Assembly: GCF_003590855.1 (NCBI RefSeq)
Contig: NZ_QYUP01000125.1
Span: 1 to 61,961 of the forward strand
Length of the DNA stretch: 61,961 nt
Origin: Massilia cavernae
GTDB lineage: Bacteria; Pseudomonadota; Gammaproteobacteria; Burkholderiales; Burkholderiaceae_D
Direction: 5' to 3'
The notes under the pieces were generated by a model. That model was not told the origin of the DNA. It saw nothing but the letters and a program-made list of their open reading frames with translations, and made no database searches. The translations under genes were made by a program, and so were the position numbers. This document shows positions 26,829-35,189 of this stretch, one piece after another (positions within the stretch are counted from its first letter, which is position 1; every line of letters begins with the position of its first letter).

Positions 26829-26856
26829 AAGTGGGGATGGAGAGCGGAATTGCAAG
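26829..26856 (-). promoter_or_regulatory. Sigma32-type heat-shock promoter of hslVU
   Basis: On the minus strand CTTGCAA (-35, 26850-26856) is separated by exactly 13 nt from CCCCACTT (-10, 26829-26836), close to the sigma32 consensus CTTGAAA-N13-15-CCCCATnT. It sits about 30 nt upstream of the hslV ATG. The -10 end overlaps a small inverted repeat CCCAC-N5-GTGGG (26821-26835), which would lie at the 5' end of the mRNA. Confidence 0.8.
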
Positions 26857-26901
26857 ATATGTCCGCCCACCGGCCAGGGCCGAAGGGCGCGCCGCCTGGT
26901 G

Positions 26902-28227
26902 TCAATACTTGTGCGGAAACAGCTTTGCCACGCCAGCGTAACCCAGAAGCTTGAACAATGCAGCCACAAGGTGGTTTACGTCGCGCAGCTCGATTTTTTT
27001 GCCGCTGGCGGCCAGGGTGCGCAGGCGCGCATGCATGGCGCTCGCGGCGCCGTACTCGACCCGCGCCAGCCGCGAACAGTCGAGCAGCACCACCGGCGCC
27101 TGGGTGGCATACGCGTCGAGCGCGTCCAGCAGCTTGCCGATGTCGCCGTCCAGCAACGGCGGCAGCAGGAAGCGCTCGGCGGAAACCGGTCCTCTCGAGG
27201 CCGTCGCGACCTTGCCGGGCGCTTCGAACGAGGGCGGCGACACCTCGTAGGTGACGCAGAAGTCCATCGCCGTCTCTTCGAAATCCTTTTCGCGGTTCAG
27301 CAGCTGCAGCAGCGCCAGCAGCAGCAGCCACGGCGCCTGGCTGGCCTCGCGCCGGCCGATGATGGTGCTGTGCCGCGCCAGCAAGGCCAGCTCCGCCGCG
27401 CCGGCCACCACCAGCTCGGTGCCGCGCTTGTGCAGCTCGCCCAGCGCCTTGGCCAGCAGCGCGCAGCCTTCCGGCGTCACTTCGACGATGCGTCCCAGTT
27501 CCAGGCGCAGCACGGCGCCCGGCTGGGCGCGTTCCATCAGCCTGGCCAGCTGCGGCGCGACGTGCGCGTCGAGCACGCCGTCCAGCACTTCGGTCGGCGC
27601 CACTCCCGCGTACGCGCGCTCTGGCGCCGGCCCGCCGGCGGCGATCGGATTCCACGCCGGCGGCGAGGTTTCGAAGCGGCTGGCGTAGTCGATCGCGATG
27701 TTGTCGAAGGCGGCCTGGCGGCCAGTGGCCTGGTACAGGTCGAACAGCATCCACCACACGCTGCGGTCTTGCAGGCCGGTGTCGCCCAGGCTCTCGTGCA
27801 GCATCGCCTCGGCGGCGTCGAGCTGGCCGTTGGCGTACAGGATCGCGCTTTCCTCGACCACCGGCGCGGTCTGGGGCTGTACCGGCGCGTCCGGCAGTTC
27901 GTCGTCGGCCAGCAGTTCGGTGGTGGCCACTTCCAGCATCGGCAGCGTGGCCTGCTGCGACGCGGATTCCTGCTGGAAGGTGGTGCGCGGGCGGCGCGGC
28001 CCGCTGCCCCAGGCCGGTTCGGGCGTGTTGAAAATGTCGTTGGCCATCGCCGACTCGATGGCGTCGATCTTGGCGGCGGTGGCGCGCGCGATCTCGCGCA
28101 GGCGCGCGCGCTCGGCGTCGCTGTCCATGCGCGACGGTTCGCCCGCGCGCAGGCGGGTATCGGGCGGGTCCTCGAAGGCGCCCCCCGGCTGTCCTGTCTT
28201 GCGTTTGAACCTGTCGAAAATTCCCAC
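26902..28227 (-). CDS. Protein with two STAS-like regions, function unknown
   Basis: A 441-residue cytosolic protein. Residues 1-110 are low in structure (MGIFDRFKRKTGQP start). Residues about 115-165 look TPR-like (ILYANGQLDAAEAMLHESLG...LFDLYQATGRQAAFDNIAIDYASRF). Residues about 185-300 resemble a first STAS fold (VLRLELGRIVEVTPEGCALLAKALGELHKRG). Residues about 340-441 form a clearer STAS domain (VVLLDCSRLARVEYGAASAMHARLRTLA...ELRDVNHLVAALFKLLGY). STAS domains occur in anti-anti-sigma factors, but the phosphorylatable Ser is not obvious here. It lies between dksA and hslV on the same strand. Partner unknown. Confidence 0.78.
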   Translation of the reverse strand: MGIFDRFKRKTGQPGGAFEDPPDTRLRAGEPSRMDSDAERARLREIARATAAKIDAIESAMANDIFNTPEPAWGSGPRRPRTTFQQESASQQATLPMLEVATTELLADDELPDAPVQPQTAPVVEESAILYANGQLDAAEAMLHESLGDTGLQDRSVWWMLFDLYQATGRQAAFDNIAIDYASRFETSPPAWNPIAAGGPAPERAYAGVAPTEVLDGVLDAHVAPQLARLMERAQPGAVLRLELGRIVEVTPEGCALLAKALGELHKRGTELVVAGAAELALLARHSTIIGRREASQAPWLLLLALLQLLNREKDFEETAMDFCVTYEVSPPSFEAPGKVATASRGPVSAERFLLPPLLDGDIGKLLDALDAYATQAPVVLLDCSRLARVEYGAASAMHARLRTLAASGKKIELRDVNHLVAALFKLLGYAGVAKLFPHKY

Positions 28228-28310
28228 GTTTTACCTGTTACGTCCTTCGATACACATTGCCTGCGCTAGCATGCCTTGCCTTGCTGCAGAGCGCAAGCGC
28301 CCCTGAAAGC

Positions 28311-28344
28311 AAAAAAGCATGCGGTGTGAGGCGCATGCTTTTTT
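28311..28344. terminator. Bidirectional intrinsic terminator after dksA
   Basis: A perfect 13-bp inverted repeat (28311-28323 with 28332-28344) around an 8-nt loop, with an A6 run on one side and a T6 run on the other, core GCATGCG/CGCATGC. It lies 17 nt after the dksA stop on the minus strand and works as a strong terminator in that direction; the symmetry would allow it for the plus strand too. Confidence 0.85.
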
Positions 28345-28360
28345 CAGGCTGGAACCGGGC

Positions 28361-29179
28361 TCAGTCGCCGTACAGCTTCTGCTTCAGTTCGCGGCGCTGT
28401 TGCGCTTCGAGCGACAGGGTGGCCGTCGGGCGGGCGATCAGGCGCGGGATGCCGATCGGTTCGCCGGTCTCTTCGCACCAGCCGTATTCGCCGGCGTCGA
28501 TCGAGGCGATCGACTGCTGGACCTTCTTGAGCAGCTTGCGCTCGCGGTCGCGGGTGCGCAGCTCCAGTGCATGCTCTTCCTCGATCGTCGCGCGGTCGGC
28601 CGGATCGGGCACCAGCACCGTTTCGCGCAGGTGTTCGGTGGTCTCGCCTGCGTTTTTCAGCAAGTCTTTCTCGAGCTGCTGCAGGCGCGCCTTGAAGAAC
28701 GCCAACTGGGCCGCGTTCATGTAGTCCTTCTCGTTCATCGCCCGGATTTCTTCTTCGGACAAGAGTCGGCCATCTGTGTTCACGGCTGGGGTCGATTTAG
28801 TTATTTTAGTCATGACTTCACTTACCTTCGATACGACAGAGGTTTTCATTTTATCAGCTAAGCCGACAGCAGCTTCCACTACTGCTGTGCTGGTGTCGTG
28901 CTTGCCTGCCTTGGCGGCCGGTTGCCCGTCCGCCGCCTTACTGCCTGCCTCAGCCGCATGCGGCATCGGCGCGGCCTTTACTGCCTTGGTCCGGACTGCC
29001 TTCGCTGTTGCTGTGATCTTGGTGGAGCCTGCCGCGGCCGCAGCCTTCGGCGTCTTTGCCGCCGCGCGCGAGGCCGGCTTGGCCGCTGCCGGCTTCGGGT
29101 CCGCGGCCGGTTTCGCCGCCGCGGCCAGCAGCGCAGACTTCGCGGTCTTGCTGGCGGTTTTGGTTTCGCTTCCCTTCAT
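28361..29179 (-). CDS. dksA: DksA-family RNA polymerase-binding regulator with long N-terminal extension
   Basis: Binds the RNA polymerase secondary channel with ppGpp in the stringent response. The core (last 150 residues) has the coiled coil with the AMNEKDYMNAAQLAFFKARL and PDPADRATIEEEHALELR segments and the globular end GWCEETGEPIGIPRL-IARPTATLS. The classical four-Cys zinc finger is reduced to a single Cys, as in many alpha- and beta-proteobacterial DksA. The open frame extends 122 codons upstream as an Ala/Lys-rich, histone H1-like stretch (KPAAAKPASRAAAKTPKA). An internal ATG at 28813 alone would give 150 residues, the family length. Start choice is therefore open. Confidence 0.9.
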   Translation of the reverse strand: MKGSETKTASKTAKSALLAAAAKPAADPKPAAAKPASRAAAKTPKAAAAAGSTKITATAKAVRTKAVKAAPMPHAAEAGSKAADGQPAAKAGKHDTSTAVVEAAVGLADKMKTSVVSKVSEVMTKITKSTPAVNTDGRLLSEEEIRAMNEKDYMNAAQLAFFKARLQQLEKDLLKNAGETTEHLRETVLVPDPADRATIEEEHALELRTRDRERKLLKKVQQSIASIDAGEYGWCEETGEPIGIPRLIARPTATLSLEAQQRRELKQKLYGD

Positions 29180-29272
29180 TTTGCCACCCCGTTTCTTCCC
29201 CCCGCCTCGTGAGCGGAATGATGATTCAGTCGTCAGCGCATGGCTGTCCGTGCAACTTGAAACCGGGATAGT

Positions 29273-30340
29273 TTATACCAAACACTGTTCCAAACCGCGG
29301 ATAAAGACATCTTTGGGTAAATTTTTGCCAATAAACACCATTTTGCTGCCGCGTTCCTCGTCGTCGCCCCATTTCGCGCCGATATCGCTGCCCATAATCT
29401 GGTGCACGCCCTGGAACACCACCTTGCGGTCGGCGCCGTCCATCAGCAGCACGCCCTTGTAGCGCAGCATGCGCGGGCCGAACACGTTGACCAGGCTGCC
29501 CAGGAATTCGTCGAGGCGGGCCGGGTCGAACGGGCGCGTGCTCTTGAACACGAAGGCGGCGATGTCGTCGCTGTGGTGCGAATGGTGGTGGTCGTGGCTG
29601 TGGTCGCAGGCCTCGGTATGGACATGCTCATGGTCGTGGTCATGGTCATGCCCATGGTTATGGGCCTGGTCGAGCGCTTCGTCGGCGGTCAGGAAGTCGG
29701 GGTCGAGTTCGAGCTTGTCGTTCAGGTTGAAGCCGCGCAGGTCGAGCACCTCGGAGATCGGCGCGCGGCCGAAGTCGGAATGGCTGATGGTGGCGCGCGG
29801 GTTGATGCGCTTCAGGCGGGTCTTCAGCTCGGCCAGCTGGCTTGCATCGACCAGGTCCGACTTGGAGATCAGGATCTTGTCGGCGAAGCCGACCTGGCGC
29901 TGGGCTTCCTCGTGCTCGTCCAGCTGGGCCATCGCATGGCGCGCATCGACCACCGTCACCACGGCGTCGAGCAGGTAGTTAGCGCCCACTTCTTCGTCCA
30001 CGAAGAAGGTTTGCGCCACCGGGCCGGGATTGGCCAGGCCGGTGGTTTCAATGACCACGCGGTCGAAATTCAGTTCGCCGGCGTCGCGCTTTTGCGCCAG
30101 CTTGGTCAGCGCCACGATCAGGTCGCCGCGCACGGTGCAGCAGATGCAGCCGTTGTTCATCTCGACGATCTGCTCGCTGCTGTCCTGCACCAGGATTTCA
30201 TTGTCGATGTTTTCCTGGCCGAATTCGTTCTCGATGACGGCGATACGCAGGCCGTGGTCTTCCTGCAGGATGCGGTTGAGCAGCGTGGTTTTGCCGGCGC
30301 CAAGGAAGCCGGTCAGGATGGTGCTGGGAATCAATGCCAT
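29273..30340 (-). CDS. COG0523 (CobW/ZigA/YjiA-type) GTPase, putative zinc chaperone
   Basis: G3E-family GTPase, 355 residues from ATG 30340. Walker A GFLGAGKTTLLN (residues 10-21), the metal motif CICC in NNGCICCTVRGD (about 64-67), the VVIETTGLANPGPV switch and the base motif SKSD are present. A His-rich linker of about 30 residues (HNHGHDHDHDHEHVHTEACD...) precedes the C-terminal CobW_C domain. This set is typical of zinc-handling members. It sits between dksA and xerC on the same strand. No cobalamin genes are nearby, which argues against a true CobW role. A Zur box was not identified. Confidence 0.9.
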   Translation of the reverse strand: MALIPSTILTGFLGAGKTTLLNRILQEDHGLRIAVIENEFGQENIDNEILVQDSSEQIVEMNNGCICCTVRGDLIVALTKLAQKRDAGELNFDRVVIETTGLANPGPVAQTFFVDEEVGANYLLDAVVTVVDARHAMAQLDEHEEAQRQVGFADKILISKSDLVDASQLAELKTRLKRINPRATISHSDFGRAPISEVLDLRGFNLNDKLELDPDFLTADEALDQAHNHGHDHDHDHEHVHTEACDHSHDHHHSHHSDDIAAFVFKSTRPFDPARLDEFLGSLVNVFGPRMLRYKGVLLMDGADRKVVFQGVHQIMGSDIGAKWGDDEERGSKMVFIGKNLPKDVFIRGLEQCLV

Positions 30341-30464
30341 GTCGTTCTGTCTTCTGTTGGAATGGGCCGCTGCGCCCGGGTTAAGCGGGGGATTATGCCG
30401 GATTTCCAGGAATGCCACACACAAGCGCTCCGGCGCTTGATCGCGCTCATGCCGGAACTATGCC

Positions 30465-31412
30465 TTATTTCGACTTTGCCCGTGGATGGGCCTGGTCATA
30501 GACGGCCGCCAGGTGCTGGAAATCGAGTGCCGTATACACCTGGGTCGAGGTGATGCTGGCGTGGCCCAGCATTTCCTGCACCGCGCGCAGGTCGCCGGAC
30601 GACTGCAGCACATGCGAGGCGAACGAGTGGCGCAGCACGTGCGGGTGGACGCCGACCGGCGCGCCCGTTCGCACCCCGTGCTGCTTCAGGCGCTGCTGGA
30701 TCACGCGCGGCGTCACGCGGGTGCCGCGCGCGGACAGGAACAGGGCGCCGCTGCCGTCGCGCGGGGCCGGGCGCACCGCCAGCCAGGCCGCCAGCGCAGC
30801 GAGTGCGGGTTTGCCGACCGGTACCTTGCGCATCTTGCCGCCCTTGCCGGTCACCACCACTTCGGCCGCGTCCAGGTCGATCCAGCCGAGCGAGGCGGGC
30901 AGGCCGGCGCCGGCCTTGCGCCAGGCGACATCGAGGCCGGCCAGTTCCGACACCCGCAGCCCGCTCGAATACAGCAGTTCGAACATGGCCTGGTTGCACA
31001 GGTCGGCCGGTTCGGGATTGGCGTGCGGATGACTGGAGGTGGACACCAGCTGCACGGCGGCGTCGACCGACAGCGCCTTGGGCAGGCCGCGCGCGCGTTT
31101 CGGGGCGCGCACGCCCTCGACCGGATTGGCCGGCAGGGCGGTGTGGCGCGCCAGCCAGCGGAAGAAGCCGCGCCAGCACGACAGCAGGCGGGCGATCGAG
31201 CGCGGACCCCGCCCCTGCGCATGCAGTTTCGAGGCGAGGCGGCGGATGTCGGCGTGTACCACCGCGTCCCAGCTGGTGTCGCCGGTCAGGCCGGCAAGCT
31301 GCAGCAGGTCGCGCCGGTAGGCGGTAATGGTGTGGGGGGAAAGCTGGCGCTGGGTGGCCAGCTCGAGCAGGTAGCGTTCAACCCACCCGAGCTTGTCCAC
31401 GCTGGCGCTCAT
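30465..31412 (-). CDS. xerC: Tyrosine recombinase XerC
   Basis: Acts with XerD at dif to resolve chromosome dimers. The 315-residue protein has an N-terminal SAM-like core-binding domain (LELATQRQLSPHTITAYRRDLLQL) and the catalytic set: Arg in SSGLRVSELAGLD, Lys in GKGGKMRKVP, His/Arg in HVLRHSFASH, His in MLGHASI and Tyr in TQVYTALDF. Its ATG is 4 nt from the DUF484 stop, the same linkage as yigA-xerC in E. coli. Confidence 0.95.
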   Translation of the reverse strand: MSASVDKLGWVERYLLELATQRQLSPHTITAYRRDLLQLAGLTGDTSWDAVVHADIRRLASKLHAQGRGPRSIARLLSCWRGFFRWLARHTALPANPVEGVRAPKRARGLPKALSVDAAVQLVSTSSHPHANPEPADLCNQAMFELLYSSGLRVSELAGLDVAWRKAGAGLPASLGWIDLDAAEVVVTGKGGKMRKVPVGKPALAALAAWLAVRPAPRDGSGALFLSARGTRVTPRVIQQRLKQHGVRTGAPVGVHPHVLRHSFASHVLQSSGDLRAVQEMLGHASITSTQVYTALDFQHLAAVYDQAHPRAKSK

Positions 31413-31416
31413 GACC

Positions 31417-32085
31417 TTACGCGCGCAGGTTGTCCAGCGCGGCGCTGGCCGTCTCGCCGATGTGGGTCAGGAAGTCGGTGGCCATGCTGGAGGTGAAGCG
31501 CTGCGGGTCTTCCGAACCCATGATCAGGAGGCCGAAGGCGGCGGCGCCGTTTGCGCTGCGCAGCGGCAGGATCACGGTCGACTGCACCGCGGCCGCATCG
31601 TCCAGCCAGCGTACCGCTTCGAAGTCGTGGTTGCTGCCGCAGTAGGGCGCCAGCAGGCTGTTGGCGAAGATCGGGGCGTCGTCCGACACGCCCTTGGCAA
31701 ACCAGCTGCCGGCATGTTCCGGGGCCAGGTTCCACAGGCGCAGGGTGGCCTGCGGCACGCCGAAATGCTGCTTCAGGCCGTCCACCAGCAGGCGCGGCAG
31801 CGCGGCGTCGCGCCGCGCGCGCAGCAGGGCCCGGGTCCAGCCGTGGAAGCGGTTGGCGATGGCGGCGTTTTCCTCGGCGGTGCGCACCAGTTCGGCCATG
31901 CGCAGTTCCAGCGCCTTGTACTTGTCGCGCATGACTTCCATCTGGCGTTCCTGCAGCGACACCGTCTTGCCGGTCAGCGGGCTCGACAGCTTTACCTGGC
32001 CCAGCAGGCCGGCGTGCTCTTGGAAGAAAGTCGGGTTGTCGGCCAGGAAAGTGGCGACAGCGGTGGAGTCCAGTGATGCAGTCAT
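31417..32085 (-). CDS. DUF484 family protein (YigA type)
   Basis: A 222-residue GAF-like protein of unknown function, conserved next to xerC in Proteobacteria. The start at ATG 32085 gives the usual N-terminus (VATFLADNPTFFQEHAGLLGQV). A short coiled coil (about 45-75) precedes the GAF-like domain (VPQATLRLWNL...STVILPLRSANGAAAFGLLIMGSEDPQRF). No ribosome site is obvious. A longer upstream open frame overlaps the porin terminator and is unlikely to be coding. Confidence 0.88.
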   Translation of the reverse strand: MTASLDSTAVATFLADNPTFFQEHAGLLGQVKLSSPLTGKTVSLQERQMEVMRDKYKALELRMAELVRTAEENAAIANRFHGWTRALLRARRDAALPRLLVDGLKQHFGVPQATLRLWNLAPEHAGSWFAKGVSDDAPIFANSLLAPYCGSNHDFEAVRWLDDAAAVQSTVILPLRSANGAAAFGLLIMGSEDPQRFTSSMATDFLTHIGETASAALDNLRA

Positions 32086-32160
32086 TGATGTAGTCGTTTC
32101 AGGAAGAGACGCAATTCTAACCGACCGCTGCAGCTTGTTTGCAAAATGATGTCGATATAT

Positions 32161-32184
32161 AAAAAAGACGCCCGCAGGCGTCTT
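32161..32184 (-). terminator. Terminator of the first porin gene
   Basis: On the minus strand an 8-bp stem AAGACGCC/GGCGTCTT (32177-32184 with 32165-32172, 4-nt loop) is followed by a T-run and then ATATAT. It lies 35 nt after the porin stop. Confidence 0.8.
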
Positions 32185-32218
32185 CTCGTGGTGCTGCAGT
32201 GGTGATGCGGCAATCCGA

Positions 32219-33490
32219 TCAGAACTTGTGGCGGATGCCGATCTGGACCGCGTGGCTGTCTTCGCCCGGAACCAGGGTGAAGCCTCCTGGCGAACCGGAA
32301 ACGCCCGGGGTGAACTGGCCGTCGTTCTGGTTGCGGATCTGCGCGACGACGGTGTACACGTCGGTGCGCTTGGACAGGTTGTGGTCGTAGCCCAGTGCCA
32401 GCAGGGTGGCATCGCTGTTGGACGAGGTGCGGTCGTTGTTGCGTGCCACCGATGCCATGATGCGGCCCGCGCCCAGCTTGTAGTGCGCGCCCAGCTGGTA
32501 GCTGGCGGCGTCGACCTGGCTGTTGCGGGTGATGTTGGTCACGAACACGTTGCGCAGTGCGGTCGCGGTCTGTGGGCCGAGCGGAGCGAGTTGCGGCGCG
32601 ATCGCCGTGTCCCAGCCGCCGATGTAGTCGCGCAGCAGTGCCGAGTTCTCGTTCTTCTGGTCGTGGTAGCCGGCGAAGAACTTGAACGCGCCCATGGTGT
32701 ACGAACCGCCGACGGTGGTGGTCACCAGGCTGGCGCGGTCGAGCTGGTCGTAGCCGCGGTTGTGGCCCAGGCCGACGTCGAAGCCGTTGGCCTTGTAGGT
32801 CACGGCCGCGCCGTAGAACTTGTTGTAGCGGCCCAGGTAGCCCGAACCCTTGGTGCCGTACATGACCGAGCCGCCGATGCCGGACGGAACGGCGAAGCGG
32901 TACTGGATCGACTTCTGCGAGCGGATGTCCGCGCCCAGCGCGCTGAAGCCGGCCGTGCCGCCGGTGATGCCGCCCCAGGTGCCGGCGGTGCCGGTTTCGA
33001 AGGCGTCGGCGGCTGCGAACACTTCGTAGCCAGGGGTGTACATGCGGCCGAGCAGGATCGCGCCGCCCGGAGTGATCAGGCCGACCATCGCGGTGCGGTC
33101 GAACAGGGCCTTCTCACGGTTGACCGCGATGTCGCCTTTTGGCTGCAGCGCGTTGCGGATGCCGCTCAGCACGGTTGCCGGCAGCGCCTGCATGCCCTTG
33201 GTCAGGAATAGGCCAGGATTGTCGGTGATCAGGGTCGGGGTCTGGGTGCCGGTGTCGAGTTCGACACGCGCTTCGAGGTTGAAGATCGCCTTGAAACCAC
33301 CGCCGATGTCTTCGGTACCCTTGAAGCCGAGACGCGAACCGTCAGCGCCGCCGCTGAAGATGCGTGCCGACTCGCCCTTGGTCTTGGTGATGCCAGCGTC
33401 CGCCACGCCATAGATCTGAACGCTGGACTGTGCCATAACCGGGGCTGCGAAGCAGGTAGCGATAACACCAGCGATTAATTTTGTTTTCAT
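32219..33490 (-). CDS. Gram-negative trimeric porin (Porin_4 type) 1
   Basis: Outer-membrane general diffusion porin, 423 residues from ATG 33490, which has GGAGA 7 nt upstream. The signal peptide ends at VMAQ (about residue 21), followed by the family start SSVQIYGVADAGITKTKGE and SRLGFKGTEDIGGGFKAIFNLE. The chain ends in HAVQIGIRHKF, the terminal Phe being the outer-membrane assembly signal. It is larger than the second porin because of long loops, for example one around residues 75-110. It is next to a second, diverged porin gene in the same orientation. Confidence 0.94.
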   Translation of the reverse strand: MKTKLIAGVIATCFAAPVMAQSSVQIYGVADAGITKTKGESARIFSGGADGSRLGFKGTEDIGGGFKAIFNLEARVELDTGTQTPTLITDNPGLFLTKGMQALPATVLSGIRNALQPKGDIAVNREKALFDRTAMVGLITPGGAILLGRMYTPGYEVFAAADAFETGTAGTWGGITGGTAGFSALGADIRSQKSIQYRFAVPSGIGGSVMYGTKGSGYLGRYNKFYGAAVTYKANGFDVGLGHNRGYDQLDRASLVTTTVGGSYTMGAFKFFAGYHDQKNENSALLRDYIGGWDTAIAPQLAPLGPQTATALRNVFVTNITRNSQVDAASYQLGAHYKLGAGRIMASVARNNDRTSSNSDATLLALGYDHNLSKRTDVYTVVAQIRNQNDGQFTPGVSGSPGGFTLVPGEDSHAVQIGIRHKF

Positions 33491-33658
33491 TGCGTCTCCA
33501 AAGAGGAATATTTTGTAAAAAACGAACGCACGTACTAATTCGTTTGAATCAATATGCCATCGTTGAGCTAGCTTGTACAGAAAGCCAGCCTTGGCCATTC
33601 GGCCCGGGTTGCGTAAAAGACACAATCTTTGCAATCAGGACCGCCACGGCACATGCGG

Positions 33659-33721
33659 CGAGGGCGAAGACGGGTTGCCCCGGCTTCGCCCTCGGATTGG
33701 CTGGCGGGGCAAGGCCCCGCC
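33659..33721 (-). terminator. Two tandem hairpins after the second porin gene
   Basis: Read on the minus strand, an 8-bp GC stem (arms 33703-33710 and 33714-33721, 3-nt loop) is followed by an 11-bp perfect stem (33659-33669 with 33684-33694). They begin 12 nt after the porin stop. No T-run follows, so they may stabilise the mRNA end or support Rho-independent stopping only weakly. Confidence 0.5.
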
Positions 33722-33732
33722 GCCGCTCGCTA

Positions 33733-34782
33733 TCAGAATGCGTGGTTCACGCCGATCGCGTAGTGATTCACGCTCGGAGGGGTGGTAGGACCCTTCTTGT
33801 TCGAGATATCGAAGTACAGGTAGGTGCGCTTCGACAGGCTGTGCTCGAGGCCGAGCGAGACCTGCTTGGTCTTGCTCAGGCCGTCCGGCGACTTCTGGCC
33901 GTAACCAGCCAGGAAGCGGTTGGCGCCGATGGTGTAGTTGGCGCCGACCAGCCATGCCTTGGTTTCAGCGTTGATCAGGCGGGTGTGGTCCTGGTCCTGG
34001 CGGGTGTGGGCAGCCATCAGCTTCAGTTCCGGGGTCGCCATCACGTAGGCGGCGATCGACAGCAGGCGGGTTTCGACAGCGTTGCGCTCCGTTGCCAGCA
34101 TGATCGCGCCTGGACCGCTCTTGTAGGTTGCCGTTACCGAGTACGGGTTGGCCGATGCGTCCGAACCGACGCGGTACTGCGGGTTGGCCGCGGTGCCGGT
34201 GCCGATGATGGCAGCGCTGCCCTGGCTGCCTTCACGGGTGCCGATGGTGGTGTTGACCTGGAAGCCGTTCACTTCCGGCGAGTTGTAGAACACGGCGTTC
34301 GAGAAGCGGTTGGTCGAGTTGCCGACCAAGCCCAGCGGATCCGAGGTGTAGCCAGCGATCATCAGGTCGGTCTGGAAGCCGGATGGGCTGGGAACGCCGC
34401 GGAACGGCTCGAACTGGGTCGAGGTTTCCTGGAACGCGGTCAGGCCGCGGCCGATGCGGATCATACCGAACGAACCCTGCAGGCCGACGCGGCTCTGGCC
34501 CTGGAACAGCGGGCGCTGGACGCCGCCGGCGCCCTGCTCGATGGTGCCGCTGTCCGGTTCGTAGCGAATCTCGAGCTGGAACAGTGCCTTCAGGCCGCTG
34601 CCCAGTTCTTCAGTACCTCTGAAACCCAGCGTGTTGTTGGCGCGCTTGCCGATGGCCAGGCTTTGGTCCGTGCGCTTGATGAGGCCAGCGTCGACGGTAC
34701 CGTAGATCTGAACGGCGGATTGTGCGTGTGCAACACCAGCAAATGCGCCTACGAGAGCCAGGGCCAGAAGTGATTTTTTCAT
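33733..34782 (-). CDS. Gram-negative trimeric porin (Porin_4 type) 2
   Basis: Outer-membrane porin of 349 residues. The start at ATG 34782 (MKKSLLALALVGAFAGVAHA signal peptide) has AAGGA 11 nt upstream. An ATG 12 nt further upstream overlaps that site. The mature chain begins QSAVQIYGTVDAGLIKRTD, has NTLGFRGTEELGSGLKALFQLE, and ends NHYAIGVNHAF with the terminal Phe. It differs widely from porin 1, so the pair is an old duplication or independent gain. A long AT-rich upstream region (34783-35189) probably carries its promoter and regulators. Confidence 0.94.
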   Translation of the reverse strand: MKKSLLALALVGAFAGVAHAQSAVQIYGTVDAGLIKRTDQSLAIGKRANNTLGFRGTEELGSGLKALFQLEIRYEPDSGTIEQGAGGVQRPLFQGQSRVGLQGSFGMIRIGRGLTAFQETSTQFEPFRGVPSPSGFQTDLMIAGYTSDPLGLVGNSTNRFSNAVFYNSPEVNGFQVNTTIGTREGSQGSAAIIGTGTAANPQYRVGSDASANPYSVTATYKSGPGAIMLATERNAVETRLLSIAAYVMATPELKLMAAHTRQDQDHTRLINAETKAWLVGANYTIGANRFLAGYGQKSPDGLSKTKQVSLGLEHSLSKRTYLYFDISNKKGPTTPPSVNHYAIGVNHAF

Positions 34783-35189
34783 TGTAGCTGTCATCCTTTA
34801 AGAGAAATTCGCCGGGGTTAGCGGGCAGTCCCGAAGTTGTTGTCCGTCCGTGTGTTGCTCAGGGGTACAAGATTGCCGTTCCAGCCAATTATGGGGGGTA
34901 GGCTTGATATAAATCCATTAAATCAATGTCTCTGTTGTATTTTTGAAACGGGGAAACTTTAACATTTAAACAAAATTGCACTGTTTTTCGCAATTATTAA
35001 CGCCGGTTTCGTTGATCTTTGCGCAACGTCAACGAAGCTGCGGGTTGATCTTCCTATGACGCAGCGCTCGCATAGACTTGTGCGCTGCACGGGTGCGCCT
35101 TTCCTTTGCGGCGTCGCCTTGCCGGCAGTTATGACACCATCCGTGTTGTTTCCTATGAACTACACAACGACCGTGAGCGATGGCAAACC
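34783..35189. other. AT-rich non-coding region upstream of porin 2
   Basis: About 400 nt without a convincing gene. The part 34890-35000 is strikingly AT-rich for this chromosome and probably holds the porin 2 promoter (minus strand). An inverted repeat TTCGTTGA (35008-35015) / TCAACGAA (35029-35036) with a 13-nt spacer could be a regulator site or hairpin. No tRNA or known riboswitch was recognised. Confidence 0.5.

Noticed and set aside
29273..30340. Cobalamin-biosynthesis CobW assignment
   Set aside because: No cobalamin genes nearby; the CICC motif and His-rich linker fit zinc-type COG0523 proteins better.
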